From contig CM060693.1 of the NCBI GenBank assembly GCA_030686995.1, forward strand, positions 117,765,228 to 117,829,227: a stretch of 64,000 bases of DNA. The letters are read 5' to 3'. Positions 47,263 through 58,327 of this stretch are shown here, one piece after another; within the stretch, counting starts at the first letter, position 1, and each line of letters starts with the position of its first letter. A model generated the notes under the pieces. The model did no database searches. It was not told the origin of the DNA and was given only the letters and a program-made list of their open reading frames with translations. The translations under genes were made by a program, and so were the position numbers. This DNA is from Artemisia argyi. Lineage: Eukaryota > Streptophyta > Magnoliopsida > Asterales > Asteraceae.

Positions 47263-49287
47263 GGTCAAAAACAACAAGATTTTTCTTCTCCCGAAGATAA
47301 GGCACACTGAATAGTACACCTTTCTTTTCATTGATGAACAGGGCCTGAAGTGTTGTCTATAGATGCCATAATGTTGAAGAGCGAGGCCTGAACTGATGTG
47401 AACAGACGTCATAATCTTTGAAGAACGAGGCTTGAACCATTGTGTTTAAACGTCATAGCAGACATACATCAACATTGACATTCATGATCTCCTAAATCAA
47501 GAGAGATTAATGCTTTAGGCAACCATACTTTGAGTCTTCCCATGAAGTATGAATCTTAATGCTTGGTTTCGACACTGTTTTCGAACTAATCCTAGAGGAG
47601 TTGGGAGTAGGAGTAGCTACTTGTTGAGGTTTAATAGAACTAGAAGCAATTATCTTAAGAAAATAATGTGGAGTGACTGGTTTTGTCAAAACTTGTTCCG
47701 CATCAACCTGGGAGGCAAACCGTGTTTTTGAAAATTTTGGTCATTCAGATCTAAACACAGCCAGTTGTCTAACAACTGATTGGTTTCAATTCGATTGTGA
47801 AACTGGTTTCCCCAAGATTGATGGTTTTGCAAACTTAGTGTTCACACTATTCCCTGTTGCTTTTCTTAGCTCATTCTTTAATGTCGTAATAGTGAAACCC
47901 TTTTCCTGAAGTTGAGCTTTGAATTCATCATTTTTGGCAATCAAAGAGGTTGTTCGTTCTATCATCTTAGTTTTTGTTTCTTTCATTGACTCATTCAAAC
48001 TTTTACAATGCATTTTCAAAGACTCATTTTCCAAAAGTAGTTCAGCCACTTTATGTTCCAATTGAATGTTGCTACTTTTAGTTGCTTCATAGTCAAGTTT
48101 ATCCTTCACACTATTACACATCTCATGCATCTTAGCAATTTGATTTTTCAAGTTGTTGATCGTTAAGTCTTTGGCTTGAAGCTGAGCTTGTAAATCATTT
48201 ATCATAAGGAATTCACGAAAATAAGGAAGTTCCAGATTTTTTCATGGTTGGTTTGTTTTAAAACTTTCTTTATTTTGTTGCATTGAAATTTTAAGTGAAA
48301 TACAATGTTTTTCAAGTTGTAAAAATCTGTTAGAATGTTCATTAAAAACTTCTTTATCAACCATATCATTTGATTTAGAAGTCTCAGCCGTAAATAAGAA
48401 CTTGACTCATCATCATGTTCAGCATACTGATCACTTTCTTCCCTTTTATGATTCATATTTGTTGAATCAGAAATGGTATTAACATCAGTCTTTTCCAACA
48501 AATATGTGTCATAAGAGGGTTTAATTTGATAAGTATGTTGTCATTCATTAGGAAGCACATTATGTTGATCAGTGACACGTACATCAGCAGATGGAACTTG
48601 GTCATTTTCTGTTATGTGATCTGTATCCACGTCATGTGTAGTATACGTCTCAGAACTGTCTTTTGTATCCTCCTCATCAACCGTAGTGTCACTGCATTGT
48701 TGATTATGCGCCCTTTCATTAATGAACTCCTTGACATTACCCATGAGTTGGAGGAGTGTATCTCTGAACGTGTCAACCTTGATTCCAGTATGATAAGCAA
48801 AATAGTTTTTCATCATCTGACTATCGTAGTCATAATCCACAGTGAATCTGGAATCAATGAACACTTGGAGTTGTTTGTTGATCGCATAAAGGGCAGCCAT
48901 GGATCCAATTTTGCAAGATTCTCCTTGGTCAAGTTGTTGTAGTTGATCTAAGTTAAGAATCATTGTACCTGTGAAAGTATGAACATCTTGACCAAAGAGT
49001 GTTGCAAATGCATGTTCTAATCCCATCTTGAATCTAGTTCCCTCTAAAAGTACTGTGGGGTGTGAATGAAGTTGTCGAAAAGGTTCAATGCAACAATCAT
49101 TTGCATCGTGAAGCACTTCTCTCTCATGTGAATTAGAGCACAAAGATTCCACTTTAGTAGTTTCATATTCAAAACCGGTAGTCTGTTGTACTTGGTTGGA
49201 AATCTTATGTTCATTGTTCATGTCGTACAATTTGAGTATCTCAAATATGACTGAATCCGAAGAATTTGACATGATGTGAACGTTCAC
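47263..49287 (-). pseudogene. gag-like: Element H gag-like ORF (decayed)
   Basis: This is the minus-strand counterpart of the element C ORF at 6008-7333 and 21,844-22,571. It starts MNVHIMSNSSDSVIFEILKL at 49,287 and keeps GTRFKMGLEHAF, TLFGQDVHTFT and NLDQLQQLDQGES. After a stop near 48,541 two further frames (48,501-48,202 and 48,205-47,786) carry coiled-coil-like LQAQLQAKDLTINNLKNQI and TKFAKPSILGKPV. A last frame (47,689-47,507) has KPVTPHYF and SSRISSKTVS. Frameshifts separate the pieces. The solo LTR at 47,257 interrupts what followed. Its first 138 bases upstream (49,288-49,425) are leader; element B abuts there. Confidence 0.75.
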
Positions 49288-49425
49288 GGGATTTTACAAC
49301 TCTATAATATAAACCGAGAAATAGAATCTTTTGCGGGATTTTACAAAATAAAGAAAAAACCGTGAGATGTTGATTGGTTGAATGTGTGATGATGGCTGTT
49401 GGATCGGTATAATTTTGAACAAGAT

Positions 49426-49972
49426 TGTTGGGATATGAAGTCAAAGTACTGCTATGTCAAAGTACTGCTCAAGATTCAACATACTGATCAAGGTAAAAGT
49501 ATTACTGTTTATTGAAGATTATCCAAAGTACTTTGAAGAACAAGGACTTAAGTGCAATATTGATTAAAGGATTATTATGTAATATTGTATGAATATTCTA
49601 GAATTAGTTAGGAATAATTACTTGTCGTTCAAGTAGATAACGTAAACCGACTTGAGGTTATCTATATAAGGAGCCTTATGATGGTATTAGGGATATAAGT
49701 TTTAGTCGAAGTCATACAAAGTTCCGAGAGTCTTAGAGTTTTACAAAAACGATTTTAGAGAAAGTTAGGGATTGTTAGTAAACCTGTAACTAGTGAGGCA
49801 GGTTTAAGAGTTGTTTTAATATTAACAAAGTTCTTCTTAGCTTTGTATTAGTAGATTCCGCATACTTTACAAAGTAATATCATTGTTTCACTATTAACTG
49901 TTTTGAGTCATTGAAGATTGTTAAAACCTTACAAGCTACAAAGTAGTTTGGTCAGAGTATATCGATCCAACA
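49426..49972 (+). repeat. 5' LTR of copia element B (547 bp)
   Basis: The LTR runs from TGTTGGGATATGAAG to GATCCAACA. The TATA box (CTATATAAGG) lies near 49,662-49,671. Three AGTACT motifs lie in its first 110 bases (49,445, 49,461, 49,527), all upstream of the TATA. Confidence 0.92.
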
Positions 49973-49974
49973 AA

Positions 49975-49991
49975 TGGTATCAGAGCTTGTG
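49975..49991 (+). other. Primer-binding site, element B
   Basis: TGGTATCAGAGCTTGTG begins two bases after the LTR and is complementary to initiator Met-tRNA. It is identical to the site in element A. Confidence 0.92.
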
Positions 49992-50050
49992 TTGGAAGCT
50001 CTGATTAAGAAGAAAACCTATTAAACCGATTCTACTACAAACCCTTAAAG

Positions 50051-52849
50051 ATGTCGACAGATGTTGCACCTGCTCCATCCATCACTGCTGTCAGAATTCC
50101 TATTGTCAAGAAGGGAGAATATGATCTATGGGCCATGAAGATGAAGCAGTACATTGCCATCACAGACCATGCACTATGGGATGTGATTGTTAATGGTAAC
50201 ATGCAAATTGAAGAACCATTGGAGATCCCTAGACAACCAACACCACCTAAGCTAACCATACCAGCTGCTACCAAAAGAAATCAAGACAAGGCTCTCAACA
50301 TATTGCTCTCTGCCATTCCTGATGGACACTTATTGAAGTTTCAAGATGCCAAGGATGCAAAACAACTATGGGCTGGTATTAAAACAAGATTTGGAGGTAA
50401 TGATGCTTCCAAGAAGATGCACAGGAACCTGTTGAAGCAACAGTTTGAAACCTTCACTGTTGGTGAAAGAGAAAGTCTTGACTCTGCTTATGATAGATAT
50501 CAAAATCTACTCAGCATGCTAGAGTTATATGGAGCTGAAGCAACAGTTGAAGATGCTAATTTGAAGTTCTTGAGGAGTTTGCCTTCTGCATGGCATGTGG
50601 TTGCTACAATGATAAGAGGACAACCTGGATTGGACACTATGGACTTTGATGATCTTTACAATAATCTGAAGGTATATGAGCATGAGATGAAGGTTAATAA
50701 AGGTACTGCTCACCCTGTCCAAAGTACTATTGTAGAAACACAGAATCCATGTACAACTTTAATCTCTACCACTTCATCACATACCCCCAATTCAGATGAT
50801 GTGATGTGTTCATTCTTTGCTCAACAAGCTACTCTACCTGTTACTTACCAAGAAGATCTTTTGCAAATTGATGATGATGCTATAGAAGAAATTGACATAA
50901 GATGGCAGGTTGCCATGATTTCTGCAAGGATCAAGAAGTTTATGAATAAGACAGGAAGAGGTATTGATTACAAAGCTAAGAAAGGTATAGCATTTGACAA
51001 GTCCAAGATTGAATGCTTTAACTGTCAAAGGACTGGCCACTTTGCAAGGGAATGCAAGTTTGCAAAGTATCAAGCAAACAGGATGATTGAACAACCTAAA
51101 CCCAAGGTTGAAAGAAAAGAAGTCCTTATTGCTGAGCCAAAGTCACAAGCCTTGGTTGCTCAAGAAGACCTATCAGAAGTTGATTAGAGTAAAGAATTTA
51201 AAGATGAACCAGTAACCTACTCTATGGTTGCACTAGAAGAGATTGATTGGAGCACAACTTTTGATGAGGAACCTGGATATGAAGCTTTGGAGTCAAGAGA
51301 TGGTCTAGGAAGCTTTGATTGGAGCATGGAAAGTGAAAAAGAACCTGTTCAGCTTGCTATGATGGCTACTTCACCAAGTTCATCCACTATCTCTGAGGTA
51401 TGTTCCAAATGTAGCAACTCTTATCAAAAGATGCTTAAAGAGTATGAAACAGAAAGAGATAACTATAGAAGGCCTAGATCTGAGATACTTGGTTACCAAT
51501 TGACTTTAGAATCCATGGAAGCTAAGATAATCACACATGAGAATAATGAAGTAGCTTGGGCTAAAAAATATGAACAACAAGATTATCAATTAAAGTTAAG
51601 TGAGTGGAAGCTAGGATGTAAAGTTTCTGAATTAGAAAAGGTCACTAAAGAAAGGGATAAGTTGCTAGAAAAACTTGTTGTTTGGAAAGAATCAGGTCTG
51701 TCACATGTTAGTTTTGTTGAAAAACAGAGAACAACCAACATTAAAACTGGCCTAGGTTATGATTCAGAAGCACTTTCAACTAGGAACCAAGAATTAAATC
51801 TTTCTCAGGAAACCTCAACTAGTGATGAAGAATTCATAAGTTTAGAAGGAAACACATCTAGTGATGAGGAATCACCTTGTTCAACACCTCCTGAGTTTAA
51901 GAAGAACAAAAGTTACAATGAAGTTCCTCCACCCCCAGGCAGTTTTCAACCACTTAGGACAGATGTTTCTTGTTATGGGGTAGATAACCTAGAGTTTAGG
52001 AAAAAGCTTAAAGGTCAATCAAATCCTGAAACTTTAGGAGAATCTGTTGAAACACCTAGGGATGATAATAAGGTTTATGAATGTTAAAAATATCTTCCAA
52101 AAAATTCTCAAAGTACTGTTGATCATTCAGCAGTACCTACAAGAAACTCTTTTCAAAATACTACTTATCATAGAAAACCTTTTGGGAATAGACTTGGGAT
52201 GATGGGTCCAAAGTTATGCTTTGTATGTTATAGTCCTCATCATTTGATCAAGGACTGTGATTATCACTCAGAATACTTAAGCAAATACCCAAAGACCACA
52301 TCTACAGCCCATAAGCACATAGAGAATAAACTAAGGGAGAATAAACCAATTTGGAATTACACAAATAGGGTTAACCATAGTAATTTCTCAAAAGATTATA
52401 GGTACCCTCATCTGAAAAGACCATTCTCCAAACCGAAATTACCTTCACAAAGCACTGGTCAGGCAGTACTTTCTCAAATTACTGTTAGGAAGTTTCCCAA
52501 TCAAGGTACTGCTTGGACAAACTCAAGTGTAAGACCTAGGAGATTCAATTCTTACAAACCTAGAAGGTCTTACAACCAAAGGAAAGCTGCTAAAACACAG
52601 AACCCAACACCAAAAGTTATATCTAAGTGGGTTAAGAAAGAAAGTACTGCTGAGATTGACAAAGTACTTTCAGAAAATAAGGGTGAAAAAGGGGTTGATA
52701 ACAATTCAACACGTGTTTTGGAATCAAAAATAGTAGTTCTTGATAGTATTTTTAAAAACAGTGGTGATTACATGCTCAAAGAATTTGAGTATGTTACTCC
52801 ACAAGGGGGACACAAGTCAGTAATGGCTTGGGTTCCTAAAAGAAACTAA
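50051..52849 (+). pseudogene. gag: Copia B Gag (full length, two stops)
   Basis: This is one frame of 932 codons from MSTDVAPAPS to WVPKRN, interrupted only by TAG at 51,185-51,187 and TAA at 52,085-52,087. Domains in order: UBN2/DUF4219-type capsid region (residues 1-220), first zinc knuckle CFNC-x4-H-x4-C (about residue 320), an acidic and coiled-coil-like region (400-600), a Ser/Glu-rich stretch (SDEEFISLEGNTSSDEE), a second knuckle CFVC-x4-H-x4-C (about 720), and a very basic Arg/Lys tail. It aligns throughout with A. This Gag is unusually long for copia, as expected for Sireviruses. The final TAA sits inside CTAAC, and pol follows in the -1 frame. Confidence 0.9.
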
Positions 52850-52869
52850 CCCTTTTCATTTTTATGCAG

Positions 52870-55800
52870 GGCAACCCAGCAGAGGAGCTTAAAGATCATC
52901 TTATTGTGGATAGTGGTTGCTCTGGAAGTATGACAGGAGAAAAGGAGATCTTGTCAGATTTTAAAGCTTATTTTGGAGGAAGAGTTGCATTTGGGATTGA
53001 TCCTGATTGAGGGAGAATTACTGGCAAAGGAACCATTAAAGCAGGATCTATTGATTTTGAGAATGTCATATATGTGAATGAGCTTAAATTTAATCTTTTG
53101 TCAGTCTCTCAAATCTGTGACAAGAAGTATCCTGTGTTGTTTCTTGACACAGAATGTCTTATTCTTTCCCCTGAGTTTAGATTAGAAGATGAAAGCTTGG
53201 TGATGCTAAGAGCACCAAGAACCAATGATGTGTATAGCATTGATTTGAAGAACATTAATTCTGCTGAAAGAGTAACATGTTTGATTGCAAGAGCAACAAT
53301 GGAGGAAGCACATCTATGGCACAGAAGACTAGGGCATGTTAATATCAAAAACATCAATAAGCTGGTCAAAGGAAATTTAGTTAGAGGTTTACCTTCTAAA
53401 ACATTCAAACTTGATCATTCATGTTTGGCTTGCAAGAAAGGTAAACAACACAAGGCTTCCTGTAAGAAGATTGAAGAAAGAAGAATAAGGGAACCTTTGG
53501 AATTGCTGCATATGGATATGTTTGGACCTGTTTCTGTTGTTAGCTTAAATAAGAAGAAGTACTGTTTGGTTATAACAGATGATTGTAGCAGATTTAGCTG
53601 GGTCTTTTTCTTGGGATTCAAAGATGAAACTTTTGATGCTATTCATGACCTTATAATTGCACTTGAAAATCAGTTAAGACTCAAGGTTAGAGGAATTAGA
53701 TGTGATAATGGAACTGAATTCAAGAATCAGCTTATGGATGACTTTTGTGCAAAGAAAGGAATTAAAAGAGAATTCAGTATTGCTAGAACTCCTCAGCAAA
53801 ATGGAGTTGCAGAAAGGAAGAACAGAACTTTGATAGAAGCAGCAAGAACAATGCTTGTAGACTCCCAATTACCTGTTCCATTTTGGGCTGAAGCTGTAAG
53901 TGCTGCATGTTATGTGCTAAATAGAGTGTCAGTGACAAAACCTCAGATGAAGACACCTTATGAGTTACTCATGGGAAAGAAGCCAAACATTAAGTTTATG
54001 AAGCCTTTTGGATGTCCCCTGACTATCTTAAACATTGCTGATAATTTGGGAAAATTTGATGGTAAATCAGAAGAAGGATACTTATTGGGTTATTGTAAAA
54101 ACAACAAAGTATTCAGAGTATACAACAGGACTACCAAGAAGGTTCAAGAATGTCTTCATGTTAAATTTCTAGAAGAACAAGAAAATCAAAAAGGTAAAGG
54201 TCCTGATTGGATGTTTGATCTTGATTTAATGTCTTCATCTATGAACTATGTACCTGTCAGAGAAGAAAATCAAGTTGTTCTTAATGAAGAAGAGTTACAA
54301 TACATTGTTCATGGAGTTAATATAAGATTTGAAGATGATTCTGATGAAGCACCAAATGATGAGAAGAAAAGTACTACTGCACCTCAAGGTATTGTTGATC
54401 CTCAAAGTACTGTTCCACCAAAGACTGCAGTATCTGATGAAGACCAAGCTATCCAATATGAGCTTAATAGGATGCTTCTTCAAGAAACAATTGCAAAATA
54501 CTATGAAGATAATCAAAGGAGAGCTTATGAAGCAGAAAAGAAGAAGGCTAGAGGCACTGGCAGTACTTTGTCTCAAAGTACTGATGACCAATTTGAAAGT
54601 ACTTCTCAAATATTAGATACTTCAAATTGGAAGAATGCTGATAATTTACATGATCCAACCATGCCTGCCTTAGAAGATACTGATGATGAGTTGGAACAAG
54701 AAGGCATTTTCTCAGATTCTAATGAAGACCCTGACCTCACAAATTTGGAAGATAATCTTGAAGTTTCACCAACTCCTACTCTCAGAATTCACAAAGATCA
54801 TCCTGTTAGTAAGATAATTGGACCTTCTAGTTCAGGAGTACTTACAGGAACTAAAGCTAAGAATATGTCTCAACAACATACTTCTCTACTTAGCTTTATA
54901 TACAAGCAGAACAGGGTAAATCACAAGGATCAGAAATTGTGTTTATTTGCTTGCTTTCTGTCTCAAGAAGAACCTAAGACAATCAAACAAGCATTAGCCA
55001 AAGAGAGTTGGGTTGAAGCTATGCAAGAAGAACTCTTACGGTTTAAACTTCAAGAAGTATGGGTACTATGTGATTTACCTGATGGTAAAAGGTTAATTGG
55101 AACAAAATGGGTCTTCAGAGTGAAAAGAGATGAAAGAGGGAATGTAATCAAGAATAAAGCAAGGTTAGTAGCTCAAGGATATAGGCAAGAAGAAGGTGTG
55201 GATTATGATGAAGTACTTGCTCCTATAGCAAGAATTGAAGCCATAAAGCTATTTTTGGCTTTTGCATCTTATATGGGATTTCCTGTATATCAGATAGATG
55301 TTAAAAGTGCTTTTCTATATGGCACTATCACAGAGGAAGTTTATGTTAAATAACCTCCTGGTTCTGAAGATCCTGCACATCCAAACAAAGTCTACAAGGT
55401 TATCAAAGCACCAAGAGCATGGTATAAAAGACTCTCAAATTTTCTATTATAACATGGTTACAGGAGAGGTACTATTGACAAGACTTTGTTTATCAAAAGA
55501 GATAAGAAGGATATCATGCTTGTCCAAGTCTATGTAGATGATATTATTTTTGGTGCTACTAAGCAATCTATGGTGAAGGAATTTGAAGATCTTATGCAAA
55601 AAGAATTTCAGATGAGTTCAATGGGAGAATTAACATTCTTCTTGGGACTTCAAGTGCAACAATCTAGGAGTGGAATCTTTATTAGTCAAGATAAGTATGT
55701 TGCAGATATTCTTAAGAGATTCAATTTCACAACTGTCAAGCCAGCTTCTACACTTGTTGATGCTAACAAGCCTTTGGGAAAAGATGAAGAAGGAGAAGAT

Positions 55801-56472
55801 GTTGATGTCAAATTATACAGGTCTATGATTGGATGTCTCATGTACTTAACTGCATCTAGGCCTGATATTAATTTTGCTGTGTGTTTATGAGCAAGACATC
55901 AAGTTCACCCCAAAGTATCACATTTGAATGTTGTCAAAAGGATCTTTAGGTACCTTAGGCAACAACCTAAGCTAGGATTGTGGTATCCTAGGGAGTCACC
56001 TTTTCATCTACAAGCCTTTTCAAATAGTGATTATGCTGGTGATAACTATGACAGAAGATCTACAACTGGAGGGTGTCAGTATCTTGGAAGTAGATTATTC
56101 TCATGGCAATGCACAAAGCAAACAATTGCAGCAACATCTTCCACAGAAGCAGAATATGTAGCAGCTGCAAGTTGTTGTGCACAAGTACTTTGGTTGCAAA
56201 ATCAGCTTTTGGATTATGGATTCAATTTCAAGAATACTCCTATCAACATTGATAATGAGAGTACCATTTGTATAATGAAGAATCCAGTCTATCATTCCAA
56301 AACAAAGAACATTCAAATCAGACATAATTTTATCAGAGATTGCTATGAGCATAGGCTTATCAATGTGGTTAAAGTCCATACAGATGATAATGTAGCAGAT
56401 CTACTCACAAAGGGCTTTGATGTTTCAAGATTCACCTTTTTATTCGTGAGTATTGGTATGATTAATAATTAA
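52870..56472 (+). pseudogene. pol: Copia B Pol: protease, integrase, RT, RNase H (four stops)
   Basis: This is a single frame of about 1200 codons. The protease has VDSGCSGSMTG near 52,910. Integrase has HLWHRRLGH with CLACKKGKQH, then the D-D-E residues in MDMFGP, RCDNGTEF and NGVAERKNR (53,510-53,830). RT has KWVFRVKRDERG, QIDVKSAFLYG and the catalytic YVDD (near 55,530). RNase H has SNSDYAGD and ATSSTEAEYVAA, and VADLLTKGFD closes the frame. Stops are TGA 53,008, TAA 55,351, TAA 55,450 and TGA 55,888. Just before PRAWYKRLS, about seven residues of a normally conserved RT segment are missing in frame. The linker between integrase and RT is rich in AGTACT-derived Ser-Thr codons. The gene is dead by point mutation. 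Confidence 0.93.
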
Positions 56473-56684
56473 GCTATTATTGAGGGGAGGCATTAATAGT
56501 TAGTCATTAGTTAAGGGGAGGCTGCATGTATCATTCAAAAGATAAGATTTTTATTCATCATTTTCAAAGGAGTACATTCATTCTTCCAAAGGATACAGAC
56601 AACCCTTACAAAGACACAAACAGAAAACACAGACAACTACCACAAGCATCCTACACCAAACCTACTTATCCTACCCAACACACC
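56473..56684 (+). other. Copia B post-pol spacer with two purine tracts
   Basis: TTGAGGGGAGG (about 56,479) and TTAAGGGGAGG (about 56,512) follow pol, far from any 3' LTR. Extra purine tracts after pol fit the Sirevirus layout. Confidence 0.65.
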
Positions 56685-57128
56685 CTACTCCATTGGCCTT
56701 TTTCCTTTACCCTGATAACTCTGCTTTCCCTTTTGAGCAGTCTTTCTTTTGTCATCAAAAGAAGCTTGCTTCCTTGGGTAAGCCAGGCCAAGAACTTTTT
56801 TGGGAGGTCTCTCTTTTCCTGGAACAGACCACTTCATATTCTTTATGGCTGATTCAAGGTCTTGGGTCAAAGCATGTGGAAGTTCATTAGCCAGAGATGA
56901 ACTAGGAGCAGGGACAGACTTTTTCTTCTTGAATTATGGATTAGTAGTGCTTGCTGCATCAGTAATGGTAGAGGTTGCTACACTCATTGATGAGGTTGAT
57001 ACATCAGGAGGAAAGTATCCACTCCATCCTGCATCATCATCAAAGTCAGAGTCAGAATAGTAGATGATCTTTGAGTCTGTGGATCCATCTGAATCAGAAG
57101 AGATGTACACCAATGGGAAGTGACTCAT
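56685..57128 (-). pseudogene. Antisense ORF downstream of pol in copia B (147 codons, one stop)
   Basis: This minus-strand frame starts MSHFPLVYISSDSDG at 57,128 and ends KGKRPME at 56,685, with a single TAA at 56,934-56,936. The first half is acidic and Ser/Asp-rich (YYSDSDFDDDAGW). The second half is strongly basic (KKVLGLAYPRKQASFDDKRK, GKQSYQGKGKR). I do not recognise the family. Upstream on the same strand are TATAAAAG (57,204-57,197), a CT/CA-rich stretch like a plant 5' UTR, and AACCCTAGTGATAAAC just before the ATG, which favours a real transcript. Antisense extra ORFs are known in some plant LTR retrotransposons. The acidic-then-basic layout would suit a nucleic-acid-binding regulator, which is inference only. 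Confidence 0.6.
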
Positions 57129-57691
57129 GTTTATCACTAGGGTTTTTGTGGCTATATTGCAAGTGTTGATGAAAGAGATGTGTTGGTGGAAAGTTACTTT
57201 TATAGGCAAGGAAATGTATAAGGGTAATTAATGAAGTTCATTGAATTCTACTTGCCTTGGTAGCTTTAGGAATTAATTTGGAAAGGTATTAATTACCTCG
57301 GGTTGACTTTCAAAGATATTTTGGTCAAACAGTCAACACTAAAGATATTTTGATTGGAAAGTACTTTGTTCAACGTACTGCTTGGTTGTACAACTGAAAG
57401 TACTGCTCCATATTCTATGGAAAGTACTGCTTGGTGATCTGAAGGCTACGCTGACGTGTCAGGATACTGTTCCAACGGTAAAAAATACGGGTAACAAACT
57501 TTCGAAAGATATGGGGAAGATAACTTCCAAAAATAATGATAAAATAATTAATTAACCATGATTCTTTGTATAATATCCCTTTTTACTGATATCTTTTTCA
57601 TATTTATACTCCCGTATTCATTCACACCTCTCATTCATCTAATCCACCAAGTTCATCAACGATTACCATTCTTCTCTCAAATCATTCTCAC
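57129..57691. promoter_or_regulatory. Probable bidirectional promoter between antisense and env-like ORFs
   Basis: These 563 bases separate two divergent ATGs. Towards the left there is TATAAAAG at 57,204-57,197 (minus). Towards the right there is a TATTTATACTCCC box near 57,600, followed by a C/T-rich leader up to the ATG at 57,692. Three AGTACT motifs (57,360, 57,399, 57,423) plus ACGTACTGCTTGG (57,373) cluster in the middle. The motifs also occur upstream of the LTR TATA box. Confidence 0.55.
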
Positions 57692-58327
57692 AATGGCACA
57701 CCGACCCACCATCACCAAACACAACATGATTGCAAACCTTGAGAAAACACAGAGGAACATTGACTTTCATGGAATCATTGATTTTCTCACCGGAACCACC
57801 ATCCATTACTCACTCCTCGTAAACCCAAAAATTGTTGGACCTTGGATACAGGCGTTTTGGGCCACGGCTAGGCCTGAAATTGAAGATGGAGAGGATGTTA
57901 TTCATGCTACTGTTGCTGGGAAAGCTATCCATGTTACTGAGGCAACAATCAGGGAGGTTTTGTTGTTTGAAGATGAAGGAGGCTCTGTTTTGTTTGCTAA
58001 ACAAGAAATTTGGGATGCACTAAGAGATATTGGGTATGAAGGTCCTTTGAACAAGATTAATTTTTAGAAAGCAATGGTAAGTCCTCATTGGAAGTATCTT
58101 ATTCATGTTTTACTTCGTTGCTTAAGTCCAAAAAGTACTGCTTGGGATCAATTAGGACATGCCATAGCTTCTGCATTAGTTGGCCTAGTTACCAATCAAC
58201 CATTCAACTTTTCCTACATGATCCTTGATGGTATGATCACACATATTAAGGCTGGATCACCTTTTCTGATGTATCCTAGATTTGTTCAACTTATCTTAGA
58301 GAATCCACTTGATGGGATACAAAAACC
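57692..58327 (+). pseudogene. Env-like extra ORF of element B, N-terminal part
   Basis: The frame starts MAHRPTITKHNMIANLEK and is read as IDFHGIIDFLTGTTIHYSLL, WIQAFWATARPEIED and, after a TAG at 58,065-58,067, SPHWKYLIHVLLRCLSPKSTAW, NFSYMILDGM and SPFLMYPRFVQLIL. This is a second family of extra ORFs that I associate with Asteraceae copia elements. It is distantly reminiscent of, but different from, the one in element C (24,312). No membrane segment is evident. I chose the ATG at 57,692 instead of 57,558 because a TATA-like box and a pyrimidine-rich leader lie between them. Element I cuts the gene at about 58,328. Confidence 0.8.

Noticed and set aside
56526..57060. Plus-strand ORFs of 65-108 codons after pol in copia B
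   Set aside because: They overlap the antisense frame, which has a TATA box, a plausible leader and biased composition; the plus frames have none of these.
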